A DNA stretch of 33,899 bases from Candidatus Latescibacterota bacterium (GTDB lineage Bacteria > Latescibacterota > UBA2968 > UBA8231): the NCBI GenBank assembly GCA_007571365.1, contig RKRN01000063.1:1-33899 (forward strand). Direction: 5' to 3'. The first letter of the stretch is position 1. The number at the start of each line of letters is the position of its first letter. The translations under genes were made by a program, and so were the position numbers. Of this stretch, positions 9,448 through 18,177 are shown in pieces. The notes under the pieces are model-generated. The model was not told the DNA's origin, ran no database searches, and saw nothing but the letters and a program-made list of their open reading frames with translations.

Positions 9448-10320
9448 GTGGAAAGAGAGAAACGTCGGCTGGCCTATTTCTATATTGCGCCAGCGGCCCT
9501 ATGGCTGTTGCTGTTCATGGGATTTCCCATTGTCGAAATCCTCAAGACCAGCCTCTACCACACTTCCTACAAAGGGGAGGTCTTTGTGGGAGCGCAGAAC
9601 TATATGGGCCTCGTCGGAGACGATATCTTTCTGCTGGTACTCAAAAACACGGCCGGGTGGACGGTGCTTGCCGTATTGATGAATGTGGGAGCGGGCTTGG
9701 CCGCTGCTGTATTGTTGAGTCGCAGTACGATCATCTGCGAATTGATCCGCAGTTCGTTGATCGTGGCTTGGGCCACGCCGCTGGTAGTAGCGGCCATCGC
9801 CTGGAAGTGGATGTACAACGGCGAGTACGGGCACCTCAACGCGCTGTTGCTGTCGCTACATATTGTCGATCATCCCGTGCAGTGGTTGACGAGTGCTTCT
9901 ACGGCGTTTGGCGGTGCCCTGTTCGCCCGGCTGTGGACCGCCCTGCCGTTCACCACCTTTGCCTTCCTCTCGGCCTTGCAGTCCATTCCGATTCATCTGT
10001 ACGAGGCTGCTATTATAGACGGGACTACGGCATGGCAGAAGTTTTGGTATATCACCGTACCCTTGCTCCGTCCCGTCGCGCTGGCGGTTTTGCTGATCAG
10101 TTTCATTTGGTCCTTCAACAGCTTTGTCTTTATCTACGTGATCACCGGGGGTGGGCCGGCCAACCAGACCCAGATCATGGTCACGGAAATTTTTCGCCGC
10201 GCCTTTGGCTACTTCAACTTTGGCCAAGCCAGCAGCTTGGCCTTTTTGGCCTTCTTGCTGCTAGTCGCCATCAGCTTCCTCCAGTGGCGTCTCTTCTATA
10301 AGGAAGAGGCTGAGTCGTGA
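9448..10320 (+). CDS. ABC sugar transporter permease, MalF/UgpA type
   Basis: A 290-residue integral membrane protein with about six hydrophobic segments, starting with RRLAYFYIAPAALWLLLFMGFPIVEIL, which is typical of MalF/UgpA-like permeases. The cytoplasmic EAA loop is visible as EAAIIDGTTAWQKFWYITVPLLRP near residues 185-208, the contact site for the ATP-binding subunit. It uses a GTG start with GGGAG just upstream, and its stop overlaps the next permease start in a GTGA junction, which indicates translational coupling. Confidence 0.9.
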   Translation: MEREKRRLAYFYIAPAALWLLLFMGFPIVEILKTSLYHTSYKGEVFVGAQNYMGLVGDDIFLLVLKNTAGWTVLAVLMNVGAGLAAAVLLSRSTIICELIRSSLIVAWATPLVVAAIAWKWMYNGEYGHLNALLLSLHIVDHPVQWLTSASTAFGGALFARLWTALPFTTFAFLSALQSIPIHLYEAAIIDGTTAWQKFWYITVPLLRPVALAVLLISFIWSFNSFVFIYVITGGGPANQTQIMVTEIFRRAFGYFNFGQASSLAFLAFLLLVAISFLQWRLFYKEEAES

Positions 10321-11153
10321 GATCCGTTTCTACACGGCCTGTCGCGCTGTTGCGCACTGCGCTTATGGCGGGGGTTGCAGTCTTCACCCTCTTGCCGCTG
10401 TTGGTCGTCGCTGGCACCTCGCTAAAGACCATGGGGGAGGTGTTTCAGTCGCCGGCGACGCTGGTTCCCCGCGCGTTTGTATGGCACAACTACGTAGATA
10501 TTTTTGTCCGCATTCCAATGGCGCGGCACCTATTGAACAGCCTGTTCATCGCCTTGGCCGCGGTGTTTTTTAACATCCTTGTGGCGGCCCCGGCGGCCTA
10601 TGCCATGGCGCGCATCAAATTTCGCGGGCGCGGCCTATTCGGCATGAGCATCCTAGTGGTGCAGATGTTTTCGCCGGTGATTGTCCTCATTCCTTTATTC
10701 GAAATGATGAAAGCTCTGCAGCTACTGGATACATACACGGCCTTGATCTTGGTGAATACGGCGATTACCCTGCCGTTTTCCATCTGGATATTGCGAGGGT
10801 TTTTCAAGAATATCCCCGAGGAATTGGAGGATGCCGCCATGATTGACGGCCTCTCGCGGACCGGGATGATCTTCAGAATCGCCCTGCCGCTAACGGCTCC
10901 CGGACTGACGACTACGGCCATTTTCACCTTTGTCAGCACTTGGAACGAATTCATCTTTGCGCTAGTGCTAATTTCCAAACGGAAAATGCAGCCGATTACT
11001 ATGGCGCTCTACGCTTGGGAAAAAAACAACGTAGTGGAGTGGAATTATTTGATGGCCACCGCAGTGGTGGCGACCGTACCGACGATCTTGCTGTTCCTGC
11101 TGGTGCGCAAGCGGTTGACGGCCGGTTTGATGGCGGGTGCAGTTAAGGGGTGA
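10317..11153 (+). CDS. ABC sugar transporter permease, MalG/UgpE type
   Basis: The 278-residue second permease of the importer has the usual MalG-like layout: an N-terminal membrane segment, a periplasmic loop (FVWHNYVDIFVRIPMARHLLNSLFIA), and the EAA motif EDAAMIDGLSRTGMIFRIALPLTAPG at about residues 172-197. It starts at a GTG overlapping the upstream stop by four bases. No ATP-binding subunit follows. In many bacteria such importers share an MsmK/UgpC-type ATPase encoded elsewhere, which I infer here. Confidence 0.9.
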   Translation: MRSVSTRPVALLRTALMAGVAVFTLLPLLVVAGTSLKTMGEVFQSPATLVPRAFVWHNYVDIFVRIPMARHLLNSLFIALAAVFFNILVAAPAAYAMARIKFRGRGLFGMSILVVQMFSPVIVLIPLFEMMKALQLLDTYTALILVNTAITLPFSIWILRGFFKNIPEELEDAAMIDGLSRTGMIFRIALPLTAPGLTTTAIFTFVSTWNEFIFALVLISKRKMQPITMALYAWEKNNVVEWNYLMATAVVATVPTILLFLLVRKRLTAGLMAGAVKG

Positions 11154-11337
11154 GGTGCGGTATGGGAAGCTCAACGAAAACCTACCTTTTTTGCGGTGCT
11201 AACAGGCGCGACAGCCCACTTGAGAATGGATGCGGTTTTCCGTCAGTACACCTCTTTTACGCAGCGTTTGTCCGGCTTGGGTAAGCCGGCCTCCACAGCC
11301 GCCGGTTTGCAGCCCGTGCGGTTAGGCTGGACTCCCG

Positions 11338-11356
11338 CCCCGTGTCGGGCACGGGG
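11338..11356. repeat. Hairpin in intergenic repeat cluster
   Basis: CCCCGTG (11338-11344), loop TCGGG, CACGGGG (11350-11356): a perfect 7-bp stem in a ctcccgc...gtgacattc context that resembles common intergenic palindromes in GC-rich genomes. It lies about 185 bases after the permease stop and lacks a T-tract, so I do not call it a terminator. Confidence 0.55.
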
Positions 11357-11389
11357 TGACATTCTTGCGCGGGAAGGACTTCCGGGTGC

Positions 11390-11406
11390 GCGGGCGTCTC
11401 GCCCGC
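11390..11406. repeat. Perfect 7-bp stem hairpin, copy 2 of an intergenic repeat
   Basis: The 17 bases GCGGGCG-TCT-CGCCCGC are identical to those at 428-444. Both copies are non-coding and are surrounded by further shared short motifs, so they probably belong to one dispersed repeat family. Confidence 0.7.
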
Positions 11407-11491
11407 CGTACTGTCTGGGCTTGTTCTGGCGCGGGAAGGACGCCGGAGGCCAGTAAGGAGCCGACGATAACCAGCGACGGCGTAACGTCAG

Positions 11492-11806
11492 TTACTTGCT
11501 TGCTCGCTTGCCGGGGCTTTCCCGGCGTACCTCCGTGATGAACGCATCCAGCGAAGTAGTATCGCCTTTTTGGTACTCTGCATAGCCCTCGGCAATCTGC
11601 GTACCCATTCCCGGGCTCTGTTGCTCGAGCCAATTTTCCATGTCGTCCACGTTCATGATGCCAGCTACGGGGATGCCGTCCTTCTCTAGGACAAAGCACT
11701 CGCGGTTGAGGTGAACGCGGCGCACGACTTGACCTAAGTTTATACGTGCTTTGGTGATGGGGATATGGTGTACTACAGGTTTGCGAGACTTCGCCTGTTT
11801 GCCCAT
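11492..11806 (-). CDS. Phd/YefM-family antitoxin-like protein, no adjacent toxin
   Basis: The 104-residue product shows the Phd/YefM pattern: an N-terminal DNA-binding part (HHIPITKARINLGQVVRRV) followed by a beta hairpin (ECFVLEKDGIPVAGIMNVDDMENWL) and a flexible charged tail that would wrap around a toxin. Members bind their own promoter as dimers and neutralise a RelE- or Doc/PIN-like toxin. Neither strand next to it encodes a toxin: 11154-11491 is non-coding and the next gene on + is a hydrolase. It is therefore an orphan antitoxin or pairs with a distant toxin. AGGAG precedes ATG 11806 by about ten bases. Confidence 0.75.
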   Translation of the reverse strand: MGKQAKSRKPVVHHIPITKARINLGQVVRRVHLNRECFVLEKDGIPVAGIMNVDDMENWLEQQSPGMGTQIAEGYAEYQKGDTTSLDAFITEVRRESPGKRASK

Positions 11807-11934
11807 GTTGTTTTTGCTCCTGTGATGGACCTTGATTGAGATTGATTAATTCCAATGTGTCCCGATCCTAGAAGCATGTCAAGATTGGCTCTGTTCGATG
11901 GTAATTGGGACGATTTCTGAGGGAGGATCTAAGT

Positions 11935-13821
11935 ATGACTGTTATAAGTGATGCGCGGCTGGGGTCAGCCAAAAACGTCCATACGCCGTGGGCCTTGCGG
12001 CGCTATCGGACGCGGGCCGAGTGGGAACAGCGAGCGGCGGCGATTCGCCGGCACATTCTCGTCTGCGCGGGATTGTGGCCGCTGCCGGAAAAGACGCCGC
12101 TCAAGGCGCAGGTCTTTGGGCGGATTGAACGGGAGGACTATGCCGTGGAAAAGGTCTTTTTCGAGAGCCTGCCCGGCTTTTTTGTCTGCGGCAATCTGTA
12201 CCGGCCGCTGGATGCGGGGCCTTTCCCGGGGATTGCCTGCCCGCACGGCCACTGGGGGCGCGGGCGTCTCGAAGACACCGAGTTGGGGTCGATTGCTGGG
12301 CGCTGCATCAACTTTGCGCGGCAGGGCATGGTGGCCTTTGCCTACGACATGGTCGGGTACAACGACAGCGACCAACTCGTGCATCGGGAGATTGGCGGGC
12401 GGCGCGAGGCCCTGTGGGGAATCGGTGCGCTGAGCTTGCAACTGTGGAACAGCATTCGAGTGATCGACTTCCTCGCCGCGCTGGCGGATGTAGATGCCGA
12501 GCGCATAGGCTGCACGGGCGCGTCCGGCGGGGGGACGCAGACCTTTTTGCTGATGGCGGTTGACGAGCGGATCAAAGCGGCGGCTCCGGTCAACATGGTC
12601 TCGGCCTTTATGCAGGGCGGCTGTCGCTGTGAGAATCAGGGGCACTTGCGGCTGGACATCAACAATGTGGAAATCGCCAGCTGCATGGCACCGCGGCCCT
12701 TGTTGCTGGTGTCGTGTAGCGGCGACTGGACGGCGAACACGCCGGAGGTTGAGTTCCCGGCGGTGCAGGCGATCTACGGCCTCTATGGGGCGCCAAACCG
12801 AAATAAAGTGAGCCACGTCCAGATAGACGCCCCGCACAATTACAACCAGCCGAGCCGCGAAGCAGTATACGCGTTTTTTAAGGGCCACCTGCTCGGCGGG
12901 CAAGGGGAGGTAGCCGAACAGCTGTTTACCGTCGAGCAAGACGAGGATTTGCTGGTATTCAGTGGGCGTCAAAAACCGGCCCATGCGCTTGACGCGCCGG
13001 GGATCTTTGCTGCGGTGATCGCCCGCAGCGAGCAGCGGTTAGCCGCGCAGTTAGCCGCTCCTAGCGAGACGCGCCCGGCGCTGGCGAGTCTGCTCGGGGT
13101 GGAGGCCGCGCCTCAAGCAGCGGTCGAGAGCTTGGGATTTCGGCGCGAGGAAAGCTATGTGGCCGAGGAGCTGGTGTTGGGGCGCATGGGCTGTGGGGAG
13201 CGGGTGCGGGCGGCATTTTTTTTGCCGCGTGGGCCGCAAGATAAGGTGTCGGCAACGCTGATTGCCGATGCACATTGGGGTGGTGGCGAGCCGGGTGCGC
13301 TGGCGCAGGGCTTGTTGCAGGCGGGTGGGGCCGTGCTGGTCGTCGCTCCCTTTATGACTGATGGGGCCGAGTGGGTAGGGGACGACCTGTACTATACGTA
13401 CAATCAGGCGACGCTGGCTTGCCGGGTGCAGGACATCCTCACGGGCTTGGCCTATCTGGACCGGCACTGGCGCGTGGGCCAATGCCACCTCGTCGGCGAG
13501 GGGGAGGCTGGCATCTGGTGTTTGTTTGCGCGGGCACTGACTGGGGGTGTTGGTAGCACCGTAGTGGACTGGGGCGGCTGCGATCTGGGCGAGGACGACG
13601 CGTGGAGCGGAACACTTTTTGCGCCGGGGATTCGCGCCTTGGGCGATGTGCGGACGGCACTGGCGTTGTGTGCGCCGGGGCGGCTGTTGGTGCATGGGGC
13701 TGGAGATCACTTCCCAGAGCGCGTCGCCAGGCGATGCTATCGAGCGGCCGGTAAGGGGGCGCAACTCGTGGTTGAGGCTGAGGGGATGGGGGTGGAAGAG
13801 ATCGTCGGGTGGATTCACTAG
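11935..13821 (+). CDS. Acetyl-xylan-esterase-like alpha/beta hydrolase, two lobes
   Basis: The 628-residue protein starts at ATG 11935 after GAGGGAGG. Its first lobe is a complete alpha/beta hydrolase: cap-region motif GHWGRGRLEDTELG, nucleophile elbow GCTGASGGGTQ with S197, likely acid D264 in SGDWTANTPE and likely base H301 in DAPHNYNQPS. This resembles the acetyl xylan esterase/cephalosporin deacetylase relatives that remove acetyl groups from sugars. Residues about 390-628 look like a second hydrolase lobe in which the nucleophile position reads VGEGEAGIW, with Glu instead of Ser, so it is probably non-catalytic. There is no signal peptide, so it should act on imported material, consistent with the importer upstream. 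An alternative is another carboxylesterase activity. Confidence 0.75.
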   Translation: MTVISDARLGSAKNVHTPWALRRYRTRAEWEQRAAAIRRHILVCAGLWPLPEKTPLKAQVFGRIEREDYAVEKVFFESLPGFFVCGNLYRPLDAGPFPGIACPHGHWGRGRLEDTELGSIAGRCINFARQGMVAFAYDMVGYNDSDQLVHREIGGRREALWGIGALSLQLWNSIRVIDFLAALADVDAERIGCTGASGGGTQTFLLMAVDERIKAAAPVNMVSAFMQGGCRCENQGHLRLDINNVEIASCMAPRPLLLVSCSGDWTANTPEVEFPAVQAIYGLYGAPNRNKVSHVQIDAPHNYNQPSREAVYAFFKGHLLGGQGEVAEQLFTVEQDEDLLVFSGRQKPAHALDAPGIFAAVIARSEQRLAAQLAAPSETRPALASLLGVEAAPQAAVESLGFRREESYVAEELVLGRMGCGERVRAAFFLPRGPQDKVSATLIADAHWGGGEPGALAQGLLQAGGAVLVVAPFMTDGAEWVGDDLYYTYNQATLACRVQDILTGLAYLDRHWRVGQCHLVGEGEAGIWCLFARALTGGVGSTVVDWGGCDLGEDDAWSGTLFAPGIRALGDVRTALALCAPGRLLVHGAGDHFPERVARRCYRAAGKGAQLVVEAEGMGVEEIVGWIH

Positions 13822-13942
13822 CGAGGTAAGTACGCGACCCCTTCGGCTGCGCCGGCCTCTGGCCCAAAGAGAGTCTGACTCAAATAGCGACGCATTTGCC
13901 CGTAGGAGAAACCTCCAACAAAGGGACGAAAGGAGAAAGGGG

Positions 13943-14419
13943 ATGGCGGACTCTCTTGCCGATCAGATTCTGCGAAAGGTCAGACCGGCCGCTGGCCTTT
14001 ATAATCGGCTGGTGTTGGTCGTCGCACCGACAGGTACAGGCAAGACCACTGCGTTGCAGGATGTGCAGAATCGCACTGGTGCGCCCTTGGTGAATGTCAA
14101 CCTCGATCTTTCGCGACGGATGCTGGAGTTGACCGAGCGCCAGCGAGTCTTGCAGCTACCGCGTCTTCTGCAAGAGATTGTCAGCAATAGTGGCGCTGAG
14201 ACTATCCTACTCGACAACATCGAAGTCATATTTGACATTAACTTGCAGCAGGATCCGCTCCGGCTACTCCAGGGCCTTTCTCGCAATAAGACCGTGGTGG
14301 CCGCATGGAACGGCACCATCGTTGAAGATCATTTGACCTATGCCGCTCCGGGGCACTTGGAGTACAGACGCTATCCGATGCGTGATTTTCTAGTAATAAG
14401 TCCAGAGATGACGGCATGA
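13943..14419 (+). CDS. brxF: BREX-3 P-loop ATPase BrxF
   Basis: A 158-residue small P-loop protein. Walker A is APTGTGKT at residues 28-35, and a Walker B-like strand is [13 protein letters not shown] at about 90-102. Size, position immediately before a BrxC/PglY gene and overall sequence match BrxF, the protein that marks type 3 BREX phage-resistance loci. Its exact biochemical role is not established as far as I know. Start 13943 is set by AGGAGAAAGG directly upstream; a longer frame opens at 13619 inside the hydrolase gene but is a shadow. It is the first gene of the defence operon, 121 bases after the hydrolase stop, and the operon promoter should lie in that gap. Confidence 0.85.
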   Translation: MADSLADQILRKVRPAAGLYNRLVLVVAPTGTGKTTALQDVQNRTGAPLVNVNLDLSRRMLELTERQRVLQLPRLLQEIVSNSGAETILLDNIEVIFDINLQQDPLRLLQGLSRNKTVVAAWNGTIVEDHLTYAAPGHLEYRRYPMRDFLVISPEMTA

Positions 14420-14453
14420 AACCAACAAACTTCACTGCAAGAGAGCAGGCGCA

Positions 14454-17400
14454 ATGAAGTACGGGGAGCTGATTCAGTTTGAACCTATTGAGTCTGTAGT
14501 CCAGTTGCGGGATGCCGACGAAGCCGCTGTGGCCCGGCGGCTTGTCGGGGCTTACGTCATATCCGAGGAGATGGCGGAAAAGCTGACAGGCTTGGTTTTT
14601 CCCCAGTTGCAATTCGACCAGCCCACCGACAACAAGGGGCTTCTGGTGGTGGGCAACTACGGCACAGGTAAATCCCATCTCATGTCGGTGGTCTCTGCGC
14701 TGGCGGAGAATCCCGACCTTGCTTCCAGCCTCAACAACGCCGCTGTGGCGGCTGTTGCCGGAAAAATCGGTGGCCGGTTCAAGGTGGTCCGTACCGAGAT
14801 CGGAGCCACGACCATGTCCTTGCGAGACATCCTCGTGGCGGAGCTGGAAGAGCAGCTTGATGCGCTGGGAGTACGTTATAACTTCCCCGCCGCCGATCAG
14901 GTAGTCGGCAATAAACCCTCCTTTGAAGAGATGATGAGCGCGTTCCACCAGGAATTTCCAGACCACGGTCTGCTCCTCGTGGTGGACGAACTGCTCGACT
15001 ATCTTCGCACCCGCAGGGACCAAGAGCTCATCTTGGATCTGAATTGCCTCCGTGAAATCGGCGAGGTCTGTAAAGACTTGCGCTTTCGCTTCATGGCCGG
15101 CGTCCAAGAAGCCATTTTCGATAGTCCCCGCTTTTCTTTTGTGGCCGCTGACATCCGCCGCGTCAAGGATCGGTTCGAGCAAATACTCATCGCCCGCAGA
15201 GACGTCAAGTTCGTGGTAGCGGAGCGGTTGCTCAAGAAAACAGTTGAGCAACAGGTCAAAATACGCGAGTACCTTACTCCTTTCGGCAAATTCTATGGCC
15301 AGATGAACGAGCGCATGGATGAATTCGTCCGCCTCTTTCCGGTGCATCCCGATTATATAGACACCTTTGAGCGGATAACCGCCGTGGAGAAGCGCGAGGT
15401 ATTGAAGACACTCTCTCTGGCCATGAAGAAAATGCTCAACCGCGACATGCCGGACGACCATCCCGGGCTTATTGCCTACGACACCTACTGGACCAACCTC
15501 CGCGAGAACCCCTCGTTTCGCGCCGTACCGGACATCAGGGCGGTCATCGACTGTAGCCAAGTGCTGGAGTCCCGCATTCAGCAGGCGTTCACGCGACCAG
15601 CCTATAAGTCCATGGCGCTGCGGCTTGTTCATGCCCTTTCGGTACACCGGCTTACCACCGGCGGCATCTACACCACCTTAGGCGCAACGGCCGGGGAGTT
15701 GCGGGACGGGCTTTGTCTGTATCAACCGGGTATCGAGGAGTTGGGCGGCGATCCGGCCGACGATCTGCTCTCTCAGGTGGAGACCGTCCTCCGGGAAATT
15801 CACAAGACGGTCAACGGTCAATTCATTTCATCGAACTCGGATAATCGACAGTTCTATCTCGACCTGAAGAAGACCGACGATTTTGATGCGCTGATCGAGA
15901 AGCGTGCCGAGAGCCTCGATGTCTCTCAGCTAGACCGCTACTACTACGAGGCCCTGAGACGGGTCATGGAGTGTACGGACCAGACCTACGTCACTGGCTA
16001 CCAGATCTGGCAGCACGAGTTGGAGTGGCTGGAGCGGAAGGTAGCTCGGCAGGGGTATCTTTTTTTTAGTGCGCCCAATGAACGCTCCACCGCCATCCCA
16101 CCCCGGGACTTTTACCTCTATTTTATTCAGCCCTTTGATGCGCCGTATTTCAAGGATCAAAAGAACCCCGACGAGTTGTTCTTGCGGCTCGCCAACTCCA
16201 ACGTGGACAGCGAATTCCGCACGGCACTCGGGAGTTACGCCGCGTCCTTGGACTTAGCTTCCACTTCATCGGGACACGCCAAGTCCATTTACGAGTCTAA
16301 GTCGTCCCATTTTCTGCGGGATTTGGTGCAGTGGCTACAAAAGTACATGGCCGATGCTTTTGAGGTCACCTATCAGGGACGCACCAAGTCGCTTCTCGAA
16401 TGGGCCAAGGGCCGATCGATCCGGGAACTGTCTGGCATCGGCTCCCATGAGCGCGTCAACTTCCGCGACTTGGTCAACACTATCGCCAGCATTTGTCTGG
16501 AAGCACACTTTGAGGATCAGGCCCCTGAATATCCCTCCTTCTCGGTGCTCGTCACCGGAGCCAACCGGGACCAAGTTGCCCAAGACGCACTGAGGGCCGT
16601 CGCCGGCCAAAGCCGCACTAAACAGGCGACAGCAGTACTGGATGCTCTACAACTGCTCGACGGCGAACGTCTCAGTCCTGACAACTCCAAGTACGCCAAA
16701 TACATCCTCGGACTGCTCGAAAAGAAGGGCCACGGCCAAGTGGTCAATCGCTCCGAATTGATTCAGGACGACAAGGGGGTGGAGTACATGGACAAAGATC
16801 GTCAGCGCCTAGAGCCTGAATGGGTTGCTGTCGTCCTCGCCGCGCTGGTCTATTCCGGCGATCTTGTTCTCTCCATTCCGGGTAAGAAGTTCGACGCCAC
16901 CGGCCTGCCGCAATTGGTAGGGACTGGTGTGGACGAACTCGCGGAGTTTAAGCACATTGAACGGCCTAAAAACTGGAATCTGCCGGGCCTCAAGGTCCTG
17001 TTTGAACTACTTGGTCTCACGCCCGGCTTGGCGCAGCTGGTCACCCAGAACGAAGAAGAGCCGGTCCGACAGTTGCAGAAAGCCGTTTCCGAATCAGTGG
17101 AAAAGCTGGTGCTCTTGCAGCAGAGCCTGCAACGCGGTCTGATTTTTTGGGACCGGAACCTGTGGACCGAGGAAGAAGCTCAAAAATTCCGCACCCAACT
17201 TGATGAGACCAAAACCTTCTTAGAAACGCTCCAAGTCTATACCTCGCCCGGCAGACTCAAGAATTTCCGCTACGACGCACAGGAGGTCGCATCGCATCAG
17301 GAGGGACTCAATTCCCTGGCTGAAATCGAATCCCTCCAAGGACTAATGGCCGATCTCGGCACTACTGCGTCCTTTCTCTCCACCGCCGATAAGGTACTGC

Positions 17401-18173
17401 CTGCGGAACACGAGTGGGTGAACAAGACGAAAGAGGTGCGTGACCAGGCCCTTGCTCAACTCGGCGATCCGGCCCAGCGCGGCGCAGACTTTCGCCAGCA
17501 GGTCCAGCGCAAACTGGCTGACCTCAAGACAGAATATCTACAGATATACTTGGGGCTACACGCTAAGGCGCGGTTGGGCGTAAACGACGACAAGCGCAAG
17601 ATCGAACTGATGAACGACGAGCGGCTCAAGGTACTGCAGAAGCTATCCACCATTGAATTGATGCCGCGCCAGCACCTTACCGACTTTCAAGATCGACTAG
17701 CCGGATTGGAGAGTTGCTTTGCTCTCATAGAACAAGAGATGGACGCCGCGCCTGTCTGTCCGCATTGTGGCTTCAAGCCAAGTATGGAGCCCGGTCCCGA
17801 GCCTGTGAAAACGGTGCTGGACGATTTGGACGACGAACTGGATACGCTGCTGGCTAGCTGGACCCAGACGCTACTGACCAACTTGGCTGAGGCCAACCTA
17901 GACCTGCTCAAGCCCGAACCCAAGGAACTAGTGAACGGCTTCATCGAGAAGCAGGCCCTGCCGGACGAGTTCGACCACGCCTTCATCCACGCCTTGAGCG
18001 AGGTATTCTCCGGGCTCCAGAAGGTTCCGGTTAAGACCGATAACTTGCGGGACGCCCTGCTCTCCGGCGGTTCGCCAGCAACGCCGGCGGAAATGAAGAA
18101 GCGGTTTGAGTACTACCTAGACGAACTCACTAGAGGTAAGGATTCTAGCAAAGTAAGGATCGTACTGGAGTGA
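14454..18173 (+). CDS. brxC: BREX ATPase BrxC/PglY (DUF6079-like)
   Basis: The 1239-residue protein is the large AAA-type ATPase of the BREX system, thought to work with PglX and PglZ in phage exclusion. Walker A is GNYGTGKSH at residues 67-75, and a Walker B-like strand is [12 protein letters not shown] near 178-189. The long C-terminal half is helical with coiled-coil character (about 850-1090), then has a CPHC knuckle (C1102, C1105) for which I see no second Cys pair. Length is normal for BrxC/PglY. It starts 34 bases after brxF and ends four bases before the next gene, so the operon is tight. Function follows from family knowledge; no sequence here shows how it acts. Confidence 0.9.
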   Translation: MKYGELIQFEPIESVVQLRDADEAAVARRLVGAYVISEEMAEKLTGLVFPQLQFDQPTDNKGLLVVGNYGTGKSHLMSVVSALAENPDLASSLNNAAVAAVAGKIGGRFKVVRTEIGATTMSLRDILVAELEEQLDALGVRYNFPAADQVVGNKPSFEEMMSAFHQEFPDHGLLLVVDELLDYLRTRRDQELILDLNCLREIGEVCKDLRFRFMAGVQEAIFDSPRFSFVAADIRRVKDRFEQILIARRDVKFVVAERLLKKTVEQQVKIREYLTPFGKFYGQMNERMDEFVRLFPVHPDYIDTFERITAVEKREVLKTLSLAMKKMLNRDMPDDHPGLIAYDTYWTNLRENPSFRAVPDIRAVIDCSQVLESRIQQAFTRPAYKSMALRLVHALSVHRLTTGGIYTTLGATAGELRDGLCLYQPGIEELGGDPADDLLSQVETVLREIHKTVNGQFISSNSDNRQFYLDLKKTDDFDALIEKRAESLDVSQLDRYYYEALRRVMECTDQTYVTGYQIWQHELEWLERKVARQGYLFFSAPNERSTAIPPRDFYLYFIQPFDAPYFKDQKNPDELFLRLANSNVDSEFRTALGSYAASLDLASTSSGHAKSIYESKSSHFLRDLVQWLQKYMADAFEVTYQGRTKSLLEWAKGRSIRELSGIGSHERVNFRDLVNTIASICLEAHFEDQAPEYPSFSVLVTGANRDQVAQDALRAVAGQSRTKQATAVLDALQLLDGERLSPDNSKYAKYILGLLEKKGHGQVVNRSELIQDDKGVEYMDKDRQRLEPEWVAVVLAALVYSGDLVLSIPGKKFDATGLPQLVGTGVDELAEFKHIERPKNWNLPGLKVLFELLGLTPGLAQLVTQNEEEPVRQLQKAVSESVEKLVLLQQSLQRGLIFWDRNLWTEEEAQKFRTQLDETKTFLETLQVYTSPGRLKNFRYDAQEVASHQEGLNSLAEIESLQGLMADLGTTASFLSTADKVLPAEHEWVNKTKEVRDQALAQLGDPAQRGADFRQQVQRKLADLKTEYLQIYLGLHAKARLGVNDDKRKIELMNDERLKVLQKLSTIELMPRQHLTDFQDRLAGLESCFALIEQEMDAAPVCPHCGFKPSMEPGPEPVKTVLDDLDDELDTLLASWTQTLLTNLAEANLDLLKPEPKELVNGFIEKQALPDEFDHAFIHALSEVFSGLQKVPVKTDNLRDALLSGGSPATPAEMKKRFEYYLDELTRGKDSSKVRIVLE

Positions 18174-18177
18174 ATAC

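Larger units (their letters stand above)
11154..11491. other. Non-coding intergenic region rich in short repeats
   Basis: These 338 bases separate the permease gene from the convergent antitoxin gene. They include a hairpin at 11338-11356, a second palindrome at 11390-11406 shared with 428-444, two direct copies of cgcgggaaggac (about 11369 and 11431), and gataaccagcgac shared with the region near 282. No plausible gene is visible; open frames through here lack protein character. Confidence 0.6.

Noticed and set aside
9501..10301. Second plus-strand frame overlapping the MalF-type permease
   Set aside because: The permease frame has membrane segments and an EAA motif; the alternative frame has neither a start context nor recognisable domains.
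11154..11491. CRISPR array suspected from repeated short motifs
   Set aside because: Copies are irregularly spaced, short and mosaic, with no constant repeat-spacer periodicity and no cas genes in the window.
11965..12984. Minus-strand open frame of 339 codons inside the hydrolase gene
   Set aside because: The + strand has a complete hydrolase with catalytic motifs and a good ribosome site; the minus frame shows no protein family character.
14238..15647. Long minus-strand open frame (469 codons) opposite brxF/brxC
   Set aside because: It lies antisense to the clear BrxF and BrxC coding sequences, has no ribosome site or family pattern and reflects GC-rich codon bias on the other strand.
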